A stretch of 64,000 nucleotides of DNA from Hexactinellida sp. DTS-2022. Lineage: Eukaryota > Porifera > Hexactinellida. The translations under genes and the position numbers were made by a program. The stretch spans positions 5,270,001 to 5,334,000 of the forward strand of contig JAPNXP010000014.1 of NCBI GenBank assembly GCA_028753945.1. The letters run 5' to 3'. The notes below the pieces were generated by a model. It was not told the DNA's origin and made no database searches. It was given only the letters and a program-made list of their open reading frames with translations. This document shows positions 41,801 through 49,898 of the stretch, in pieces (the stretch's first letter is position 1; each line of letters starts with the position of its first letter).

Positions 41801-43518
41801 CAACCAAACAAATGTCACCACAGCGGATCCAAATGTAGCTTTCTATTTGGGGGTATACGCTGGCCTTGGACTAGTACAGGGAATATTCACGTTTGCTTCC
41901 ACTTATTTCTTTGCCATAGGTGCTATTAATGCATCCCGCGATCTTCACAAAATGGTATTGTTGAACATCATCCGTCTTCCAATGTCGTTTTTTGACAGAA
42001 CTCCCATCGGAAGGATCGTGAATCGATTTTCTAAAGATATTTATTACATCGACGAAACCATCCCCAGGTCGATTAGAAGCTTTTTGAGCACATTTTTCGT
42101 GGTTATCATGACCATCGCGATCATATCCTATGCCACACCTTTATTCTTGACTGTCGTTGTTCCACTTATGGTATTCTACCTGTTTGTACAGAGATTCTAT
42201 GTCTGCACATCTCGGCAGTTAAAGCGCATTGAGTCCGTGACGCGGTCCCCCATCTATTCGCACTTCCAAGAGTCGCTCAACGGCGTGAGCACTATCCGGG
42301 GGTACCGGCTGCAGGGCCACTTCATCAAAGAGAGCGAGAACAGAGTCGACCGCAATCAGGAGGTGTACTACCCCAGCATTTGTGCCAACAGGTGGCTAGC
42401 TATCAGGCTAGAGCTGGTGGGCCATTTCGTTGTCTTCTCTGCTGCTCTGTTCGCTGTTATATCGAGACAGTTGCACATAACTAACGCGGGCCTGATCGGC
42501 TTGTCCATCAGCTACGCGCTGAGCGTAACACAGGTTCTGAACTGGCTGGTACGAATGACCTCGGAATTGGAAGCTAACATCGTTTCAGTGGAGAGAGTTA
42601 AGGAGTACGCGGAGTTGGAAAGAGAGGCTTCTCCGGTGACAGATAAGATCAACCTCCCGGCTGACTGGCCGAAGCAGGGAGTGGTGCAGTTCAACAACTA
42701 CAGTGTCCGCTACAGAAAGGACCTCGACCCGGTGATCGACAGGCTAGATCTGGAGATCAAGGGCGGCCAGAAACTGGCCATCGTGGGCAGAACAGGAGCT
42801 GGCAAATCCTCCCTGACTCTTGCGCTGTTCCGGATCCTGGAGGCAGACGGGGGGAGTATTGTTATTGACGGAGTTAACATAGCCGATGTGGGACTGGACG
42901 ACTTGCGGTCCCGACTCACCATTATTCCCCAGGACCCGGTCCTGTTCTCTGGCACACTCAGGTCCAATCTAGATCCCTTCAGTAAGTGCGGACAAATAGC
43001 AACGGATAAAACAACTTCTACACTTTATTCTATTATGTTTACTAAATAGTTATTGCCCTTAGTTATAATTTAGTTTATAATTCTTTCGTCCTTTAGAAAC
43101 TCTGCCGGACGCGCGTCTCTGGGAGGCTCTGGAGCACTCGCACCTGAAGCAGCACGTGGAGGGAATGCCGAAGGGCCTCGACTTCATTATTCAGGAGGGG
43201 GGAGAGAACCTGAGCGTGGGACAGCGACAAATGGTGTGTCTAGCCAGAGCTCTGCTCAGACGCACGAAGATCCTGGTTCTAGACGAAGCCACGGCCGCCA
43301 TAGACATGGAGACTGATGACCTTATCCAGAAGACTATTAGAGAGCGCTTCACTGAGTGCACTGTCATTACCATTGCTCACCGTCTTAAGACTATTCTCGA
43401 CTACGATCAGGTCGTGGTGCTCTCGTTCGGAAAGTCTATTGAGCACGATACCCCAAAGAACCTGATCGATAAGAAGGGCTCCTTCTACGACTTGGTTAAG
43501 GAGGCAGGACTCCTGTGA
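38808..43518 (+). CDS. ABCC (MRP1-type) transporter, copy 2, complete
   Basis: Two exons, 38808-42981 and 43097-43518, join in phase 1 across a 115-nt intron (A|gtaagt ... ctttag). The product is 1531 residues, the usual length of MRP1. Domain order is TMD0, the L0 linker with the GIEKPIPEERATFLSQITWWW segment shared with copy 1, TMD1, NBD1 (GQVGTGKSS, LSGGQKQRVNLARA, FLDDTLSAVDAH), TMD2 and NBD2 (GRTGAGKSS, then in exon 2 GGENLSVGQRQMVCLARALL, ILVLDEATAAID, TIAHRLKTI). NBD1 shows the ABCC-typical DD instead of DE after Walker B, as in MRP1. These are glutathione- or conjugate-exporting plasma-membrane pumps; the substrate is unknown here. NBD-coding tracts are nearly identical to copy 1 while the membrane domains are diverged. 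Confidence 0.95.
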
Positions 43519-44311
43519 AGTCTCGTTTTACGCTTTGTAACTTAGAATGGGGAAATAAGGTGGTTTGGATTGTCAGTGTTTGTTTGTTTTTACCGTTGCT
43601 TTTAACTTGTAATTACGTACCGTCATTCTTATTTACTTTTATTGAATGCTTTCCTTTTAATTCATTAACTTACATATGAGATAAAATAGAAATATCTCTC
43701 ACTGTATTTACACAACTGTAAAGCATTTTATTTGCTGTATGATATATTAACTTACCAGTTTTCTCTCTCATGATTGTTTTCAACGTTGATTAACTCATAT
43801 AATTAGCTAATCCTATTGTGTTAGAGATTTTGTCTTTTTGGGCGGTTTTATTCTTACTGGGTTCTATAAATATGCAGCCCTCTCGAGATCTAATATTGTT
43901 TATTTGATTCTAAACTACTTCTAATACATATTTCTGAATCTCTCTATATAACTGTTCTTCTACCTCAAGAATTATTACCCTGGGATGTTTGGTATAAAGT
44001 ACAGTGGCTATTCAGATCTAAATCAGTATTTTGTTGATTAACAACTTGTTGTTTATCAGTAATAGTTTATTTTTACAGCAACAGGTTTCGTAATTTGGAG
44101 ATTTCATTGCAATTAATGGTGTACTTCTAAATATAGAATCCAAACTATGTTCTAAGCTATTTAAACTGATTACGTAGTAACTAGACGTGTGGCTTTGTAT
44201 AGCGAACCCAATGAATAGGCTAATATTTTATGTATATAGATAGGACCAGCTGTATCAGTAAAACTAACTTATAAGTAATTGGTCAATCAATTTATTAGTC
44301 CAAATAACTAT
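43519..44311. other. AT-rich spacer, no gene seen
   Basis: Nearly 800 bases downstream of the ABCC pair, AT-rich, with no open frame of coding quality and no repeat recognised. Confidence 0.6.
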
Positions 44312-45355
44312 ATGGAGTCTGAGTATGTTGGTTGCGGCTGGCTGAGCCGTAAGAAAACGATTATCTGCCCTCTCTCGCAAGCCTGCGATCAGGAGGAATA
44401 CGTAGATGATTATTTCGAGGAGTATTCTTTCGAAGAAGCGTCTCTCTATCTGAACTCCTTCACAATTAACCAGATGGCCTCTATGGCGGGCGCTGCGCCC
44501 TCCCGCCGTATGCTCGATAGCGCCTCCACCATATGTCGCCGGGCCATGATATCTCCGTACTGCATGATCCTGGGACTAGCCTATGCCAAGCAGTACCACA
44601 GGCTCTGCATTGACAGACAGGTTGCAGTCAAGTTTAACACTTTAGAACTGTTCTTAGTCTCCATGATTCTCTCTAACAAATTCCTGATCGATAACGGCGA
44701 GTACGAAGCCATTGGCAACAGAGAGTGGGCCGTTCTCAGCAACAAGTCTCTGCAGGAAGTCAACACTCTGGAGACCCAGTTTCTCAGCGCGATTGAGTGG
44801 AAGCTGTACATGTCTCCGCAGGAGTTCAACGCATTCAGCAGAGAAGTGGAAGCTCAGATCGTAAGCGACCTGGTCAAGCGGAGAGGCTACTGCACTTATG
44901 GGGAAATGCTCTCGCTATTCAAGTGCGAAAATTTCAACGCCAACTTTCACACCTCCGTAAGAAATATGGGCCTCGCATTTCTCTCTTCATTCGCGTTCTA
45001 TTTGACGGGAGTTTTAGCTCTCAGCGCAGCTGTCAAAGGTCTGAGTTATTTGTCACAAGCGTCAAATAGGAATAATGTACAGCAACATACACACAACCCA
45101 ATTGAAGGAAAAGAAATGGTTTTGACGATTTTAAACACTTCGCCAGATATCAATCTACAGCGCAATTCCCCCCACTCTCCTGCAGCAGATCTCTCCGACC
45201 CATATCTCCTATCGAGTGTCAATCTGACTCGCAAGCCAAGCGAAATAGATTTTCTAGAGTATTCGTCTGTTTGTGACAGAGCTTGTAAACAGTTCCTCTC
45301 TCCTCTGAACCTGACTACCTCGCCGCCCTACTCCCTGGTCCAGGGGCTCTCCTAG
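44312..45355 (+). CDS. CNPPD1: CNPPD1-like cyclin-fold membrane protein
   Basis: The 347-residue protein is related to CNPPD1 (cyclin Pas1/PHO80 domain-containing 1). The cyclin box runs from about residue 70 to 190: SPYCMILGLAYAKQYHRL, LELFLVSMILSNKFLIDNGEYEAI, REWAVLSNKSLQEVNTLETQFLSAIEWKLYMSPQEF. It is followed by a CTYGEMLSLF helix and one hydrophobic membrane segment (about 215-240), as in the vertebrate protein. The tail is disordered. Function in animals is poorly known. The first ATG of the frame is 44312. Confidence 0.82.
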   Translation: MESEYVGCGWLSRKKTIICPLSQACDQEEYVDDYFEEYSFEEASLYLNSFTINQMASMAGAAPSRRMLDSASTICRRAMISPYCMILGLAYAKQYHRLCIDRQVAVKFNTLELFLVSMILSNKFLIDNGEYEAIGNREWAVLSNKSLQEVNTLETQFLSAIEWKLYMSPQEFNAFSREVEAQIVSDLVKRRGYCTYGEMLSLFKCENFNANFHTSVRNMGLAFLSSFAFYLTGVLALSAAVKGLSYLSQASNRNNVQQHTHNPIEGKEMVLTILNTSPDINLQRNSPHSPAADLSDPYLLSSVNLTRKPSEIDFLEYSSVCDRACKQFLSPLNLTTSPPYSLVQGLS

Positions 45356-45475
45356 CACACCTATAACCTTAGCCATTCAGAGATTTAATTGTTGATTTTA
45401 TCCTATCATTTCTTAGGTTTTGAACTTGTGATTAGTACTCATTAATTAAATTCTGTCTTACTACTGCCCGTGTTA

Positions 45476-46318
45476 ATGTCGCTTACGAATGCTAGGTGTC
45501 CGATGGATTCAGATAAGGTGCCGAGCGACCTGGGGTACCTCGAGGGGTGCGGGGTCATTCTCTCCCCGGAGGAGAAGGCCTGTCTGCAGACCAGTCTCAT
45601 CCTGGAGCGGACCAAGAACAAGTTCTCTCGCGTGAGCTTCTGGGGGAAGATCCAGGGCGTGAAGCGCAACTACTACGTGGCGGTGGGGGTGGGCGCGGAC
45701 CAGGTGCACAGCCGGAAGTACCTCTGCTCGCAGGACTGCCTCGAGTGGGGCCGCATGAACCACGTGACGCCCGACATGCTCCAGAAGGCGCAGAAGGTGA
45801 AGGGCCGCTTCACGGGGGACCCCGCGTTCGTGTACGAGCAGTCGGAGACGCTGTACACGCAGGAGGCCAGCGGCCAGCCGGACAGCAGCAGCAAGCTAGA
45901 GATGAAGGAGGAGGACAGACTCGCCGCCGTCGTCAAGCTGGTCGAGAAGGAATGCAGTCTGGCCCCCAGGGGCGCTCTCATGAAGACGCCGCTCGACCAG
46001 GTCATAATGAATGGCTCCTTCGAGGGCCTGTCGGAGGGCCACTCGCGAAAGCTGTCCTCCTACCTCCACCTGAGGGAGCTCGCGAAACCTGACACGGACT
46101 CGAGTGCCGACCCCGCGTTCGACTTCCTGGAGCCGCTGGACAGGGACGTGCCGGTCGGCTGCTGGACGCTGCAGGCGGAGCGCGGGAGCGGACTGGTGGT
46201 GCTGCGGTCGCTGGGCTGGCCCGGCTTCTCGGCCTTCCACGTGCCGGGCACCAGCAAGCACGGGTACCTGTACTTCGGGACCGGCGAGAAGAACTACGAT
46301 CTGCCCTTCATGCTGTAA
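45476..46318 (+). CDS. RSPH9: Radial spoke head protein 9
   Basis: The 280-residue axonemal protein is collinear with human RSPH9 (276). Landmarks are VSFWGKIQGVKRNYYVAVGVG, KGRFTGDPAFVYE, PRGALMKTPLDQVIMNGSFEGLS, AFDFLEPLDRDVPVGCW, VVLRSLGWPGFSAFH and the C-terminal GYLYFGTGEKNYDLPFML, nearly identical across animals. RSPH9 sits in the radial spoke head of motile 9+2 cilia, so this animal has motile cilia or flagella. The ATG at 45476 is used; a second in-frame Met is 9 codons on. High GC relative to neighbours. Confidence 0.96.
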   Translation: MSLTNARCPMDSDKVPSDLGYLEGCGVILSPEEKACLQTSLILERTKNKFSRVSFWGKIQGVKRNYYVAVGVGADQVHSRKYLCSQDCLEWGRMNHVTPDMLQKAQKVKGRFTGDPAFVYEQSETLYTQEASGQPDSSSKLEMKEEDRLAAVVKLVEKECSLAPRGALMKTPLDQVIMNGSFEGLSEGHSRKLSSYLHLRELAKPDTDSSADPAFDFLEPLDRDVPVGCWTLQAERGSGLVVLRSLGWPGFSAFHVPGTSKHGYLYFGTGEKNYDLPFML

Positions 46319-46481
46319 TGCTTAGCCTATAGTAGGACTCTCTACCGTTACGTCACTTACTCTGTTATCTCATTATCTGTATTAAACTCGTGTTACTCAC
46401 TTAATTAAATGCCCAGTAGTAAAATACACATCGAGTACGTATATAAAAATAAACAAACAATTCTTGAACCAGTATCGAGCG

Positions 46482-48557
46482 CTATTTAGTTGTGAAAGGC
46501 GGCACGAGCACGAGCGGCAGTGCCTCGTGCTGGTGCAGACAGCAGTAGCTGGCCAGCTCCGTCAGGTCCTGGCAGCTCGGCTGCGCGCCCGACAGAAGCG
46601 TGCCCCGGGAGGTGCACTCTATGAGGCACTCCCCGATCTGGGGGTCCGGGCCTAGCTCCAGCAGGAAGTATATCGTGAGGAAGGGAATGGAGTCGCTGCT
46701 GAAGACTAGGAACGAACCTCTGGGCGCGAGAGGGGAGGAGAAGAGCCCCTTTACGTCTGCGGGGGGGTTGCAGTTCTGGTACCAGATGGAGCGGGTCTCT
46801 TTCAGGTGCGCCTTGAGACTCTCCTCCTTGTAAGAGATGTGACTCAGCAGCTTGTGCCGCTTGGCGTCGAACGAGAACGCGAATGGGTACGCCACGTCCC
46901 GCACCACGACGGCACTCTCGCCTCTCTGCCTGAGCCGCACCAGCTGCAGACTGTTGGCCAGCAGCGCCGGCAGCGAGCTGTGCGTGTCCCGGAATGTCCC
47001 CAGCTTTATGGACAGCTCCGAGTTGTTCTTCAGCACCGGGAAGTGGAGAATGGACTGGAGCGAGTTCTTGATGGAGAGAGTGTAGTTGGCGCCCTCGCTG
47101 ACGGTGAGAATGAAAGAGCCGACATGTCGGTAGCACAGCAGAGAAGTGATGGTGCCCTCGTCAGCCACCTCGTAATACCAGAAGTCCTTGTTGGTTGTCA
47201 GGTAGAACTCGAGCTTGAGTCTGTCGAACAGGTTCTGCGCGTGCGAGTTGGACGGGTGGGCGGCCTCGGGGGGCTTGGGGTACCTTAGGTGGCAGGGCAG
47301 GTATCCGCCGGAAGTAAAGAGAGTCAGGTAGCTGAGGAGGGTAGACAGGGACGGGAATATGATCGGACACTCTTGTACCTCAAACCCGAAGCGGGAGCCT
47401 TTGAGTTTGCAATCGAATATGACATTTTGTTCGAAGTAGATGGAGAGGAACTTTATTCCCTTATCCCTGCACTCCCATATAAGGAAGTTAATGGCGTGGT
47501 CCGTGTTAAGCCGGGCGTGCACTTCCTCTGCGGAGCTGCCGGTCAGCAGCCAGCGCCTGTGTCCGCCCGCTATCTCCCTGGCGCGGGCGTAGATGCGCTC
47601 CTTCTCGAGGAGAGAGACGGGGTAGTCCTCCAACTTGACTCTGTCGCCGGGGCTGAGCGCCGCGGGCGGGAACAGCCGCGGGGATATGAGGTACAGGTCC
47701 GCGGAGAGGGTGCTCGAAAGCGCGCAGAAGTGCGTAAGCAGCGAGGAGAGCGAGAAGAAGTACTCGGGGGACTCCCGGATCTTGTAGCGCCGGTACAGAA
47801 TGCCGATCTTGTGCAGCTGTATGCTGGCGTTGTGGATGAGCGGGTCCACGCGCACGTAGAGACTTATGAACCCACTCGCGTCCGGGTCCGTGATGCAGAA
47901 GGTCCCCACGTCCGTCTCGTGCATGAGCTGCTCCACCTCCCACTGGCTGCAGACCGTGTCCAGGTACCAGCGGTCCAGGTTAAGCGCCATCTCCTGGCAC
48001 AGCCCGGCCGACAGGTGCGAGGGGGACCGCAGGATCTCCGGCATGTCCCGACTCGGGACCGCCGCGGCCTGGTTAACCTCCCCCAGCACCAACTCGAAGT
48101 CGGACCAGCTCCTGAGGGTGCTCGTCTCGTCTATCCAGCCCCCCTTCTGCATCTTGTCCTCCCACTTGCGGAAAGCTCTGTCGAACACGGAGTCCGGAGG
48201 CAGGGCCTCGCGGCTGTCGCTGTCGCCTGCGAATTTGTGAGGTGTGAACTTCCGCGAGGAGGAGTATATGATATCGAGCTGCTCCTCGAGTGGATAGTCG
48301 TCTAGGTTGTGGAATATGTCCTCTACAGGGGCCGGGGAGCTGGCGAAGGGCAGCGGCGTCTCCTCCATGAGGCCCGGCGTGAGGGACGGGAGGGCGTGCG
48401 GCTCTTGGATCTGAAACTCGCTTTCGACAAACTTCTGAGAAGACTTCTTCTTGGAAATGGATTTCTTGTTAACAGTCGCGTATATGGCGGGCGGGTTGTT
48501 TGGGGACGCTTTGAAGCCGGGGTTGCTGCTAGAAGCCATAACTAGGAACGGAGGCAT
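46482..48557 (-). CDS. Protein with four tandem SH2-like domains, all lacking the pTyr arginine
   Basis: The 691-residue single-exon protein has a disordered N-terminal ~190 residues with a Lys/Ser-rich patch. Four SH2-like folds follow, at about 197-285, 336-428, 460-555 and 592-688. Each shows the SH2 pattern: an aromatic start (RWYLD, RWLLTG, FWYYEV, IWYQN), a helix A, the betaB strand (VGTFCI, INFLIW, VGSFIL, RGSFLVF), a betaC strand (ISLYVRV, FLSIYF, YTLSIK, FLTIYF) and a helix B such as FFSLSSLLTHF or FPSLSTLLSYL. The betaB5 Arg of the FLVR motif, which grips phosphotyrosine, is replaced in all four (Thr223, Trp361, Thr485, Phe619). So canonical pTyr binding is not expected and a protein-protein scaffold is more likely (inference). 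I know no named family with this layout. It is convergent with RSPH9, with 163 bp between. Confidence 0.65.
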   Translation of the reverse strand: MPPFLVMASSSNPGFKASPNNPPAIYATVNKKSISKKKSSQKFVESEFQIQEPHALPSLTPGLMEETPLPFASSPAPVEDIFHNLDDYPLEEQLDIIYSSSRKFTPHKFAGDSDSREALPPDSVFDRAFRKWEDKMQKGGWIDETSTLRSWSDFELVLGEVNQAAAVPSRDMPEILRSPSHLSAGLCQEMALNLDRWYLDTVCSQWEVEQLMHETDVGTFCITDPDASGFISLYVRVDPLIHNASIQLHKIGILYRRYKIRESPEYFFSLSSLLTHFCALSSTLSADLYLISPRLFPPAALSPGDRVKLEDYPVSLLEKERIYARAREIAGGHRRWLLTGSSAEEVHARLNTDHAINFLIWECRDKGIKFLSIYFEQNVIFDCKLKGSRFGFEVQECPIIFPSLSTLLSYLTLFTSGGYLPCHLRYPKPPEAAHPSNSHAQNLFDRLKLEFYLTTNKDFWYYEVADEGTITSLLCYRHVGSFILTVSEGANYTLSIKNSLQSILHFPVLKNNSELSIKLGTFRDTHSSLPALLANSLQLVRLRQRGESAVVVRDVAYPFAFSFDAKRHKLLSHISYKEESLKAHLKETRSIWYQNCNPPADVKGLFSSPLAPRGSFLVFSSDSIPFLTIYFLLELGPDPQIGECLIECTSRGTLLSGAQPSCQDLTELASYCCLHQHEALPLVLVPPFTTK

Positions 48558-48633
48558 TAATTACATAATTAACTAAGTTAGAATCAGGTTGATAATTGTG
48601 TATTCAATAGAGGTGTCATAAAGCAGTTATCAA

Positions 48634-49635
48634 TCAGTCGCAGGTCGCGGGTCGCGGCTTCGCCTTCCGCGCGTGGGCCTTTGAGTCCTGCTTGAGGAGA
48701 CTCAGCATCGGCTCCCAGAGCTCCTTCTCGCCCACGCGGCTGCGCGCCGTGCGCAGCAGCAGCGGGCACCACCCGAAGTGGCAGTGCTCCAGCAGCTTGA
48801 CCCGGACCCCGTGCGCCAGCGAGAGGCACCGGATCACTCGCAGACCGAACTTGTCGATGCGCGTGGAGATGGCCAGCTGGTTCTGGTCGCTCTGCACGAA
48901 CTGAGTTATGATGGAGTTGACCAGCTCCGGGTCGCGGAGCAGGTTCCGCTTGTCCTTGGCCCGGTTCCCCGCGGGCAGGTCCCGCATGACCGCGTCCGTC
49001 TGCCCCGGCTTGCACAGGATGCTCTCGAAGGTGCTCTCCTCGTCGTCTGCGTCCAGGTTGGTGACGTCACTAGCTCGCTTGTGGCTGGACACGGCGGGGG
49101 CGGGGCGGGGAGGGAGCTTGTCGGAGGGCAGATGCCTGCTAGCGGGGGGAGTGGACTGCCGGTCTGTTTCTATGCCGACGTACTCCTCGTTGCTGTCGGT
49201 GTCGCTGGGCACCAGACTGTCGCTAACCGTCTTGCGCTTGTTCATGATGCGCTTCCGCTTGCTGGACTTGCCGCGGCAGAGCTCTTCGTCCAGACAGCCC
49301 AGCTCCTCGTGTTCCGACTCGTTCTTATGAGAGAGGAAGCTCTTGTCTACGAACTTGAGTTCCTCCAGGCGACTGACCACGTCTTTGGATGCGGTCACCT
49401 GAGTGACGCACAATCTCGAGAGGAAGTTGGGAGGCAGCGCGGTTTCTCTCGCCCCCTGGCAGCTGAGACTCTGCGGCAGTTCGAACAGGGGACAGTCAAT
49501 GCTGACGTCAGTCTCGCTCCCCACTTCGTAGTACTGCTCTATTATCTTTCCGTCGATCAGCTTCTGCTTCCGCTTCCGGTAGGTGATCCGTCCTTTCCTC
49601 AGGCGCTTGCGCTTTTGCAGCTGTTTCACTGACAT
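48634..49635 (-). CDS. Basic nuclear-type protein with an R3H-like C-terminal region
   Basis: A 333-residue protein. It opens with a strongly basic stretch (KRKRLRKGRITYRKRKQK), has a second basic cluster (SSKRKRIMNKRK) and acidic/Ser-rich linkers. Residues about 245-300 (beginning LVNSIITQFVQ, with an Arg-x3-Arg-Cys-Leu-Ser-Leu-Ala-His helix) resemble the R3H single-stranded nucleic-acid-binding fold, including the R-x3-H-like spacing. The match is weak and no orthologue is recognised. Nuclear location is inferred from the basic clusters. It has the same orientation as the genes on both sides, 76 bp from the SH2-like gene. Confidence 0.5.
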   Translation of the reverse strand: MSVKQLQKRKRLRKGRITYRKRKQKLIDGKIIEQYYEVGSETDVSIDCPLFELPQSLSCQGARETALPPNFLSRLCVTQVTASKDVVSRLEELKFVDKSFLSHKNESEHEELGCLDEELCRGKSSKRKRIMNKRKTVSDSLVPSDTDSNEEYVGIETDRQSTPPASRHLPSDKLPPRPAPAVSSHKRASDVTNLDADDEESTFESILCKPGQTDAVMRDLPAGNRAKDKRNLLRDPELVNSIITQFVQSDQNQLAISTRIDKFGLRVIRCLSLAHGVRVKLLEHCHFGWCPLLLRTARSRVGEKELWEPMLSLLKQDSKAHARKAKPRPATCD

Positions 49636-49898
49636 ACTTATTCTCTACAACAGTTATGTTGTGTGCTAAATTACTGTAAGGAACGACTGGTATTGGTGGA
49701 CAGCTGAATTTCGCAAATATGGCCTGGATTTGTGAAGACAGTTGCAATGACCTTTGATCGTTACAAGGCCTTTGTAAAGGATTTATAAGTACAGTATGAA
49801 TAAATGGGATTATTAGTTATCCATTTTGTTTCTATTTACAATCCGGACTCAGGGGCTATACAGGAGATATAAAATAACAATCTACTGACAGGTGGAGT

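Noticed and set aside
47289-48305. Long plus-strand frame opposite the SH2-like gene
   Set aside because: A shadow of the GC-rich antisense gene; its Arg/Val/Gly/Gln composition is typical of such antisense frames and it shows no domain.
48778-49632. Long plus-strand frame opposite the R3H-like gene
   Set aside because: Antisense shadow in GC-rich coding DNA, with no domain or conserved motif.
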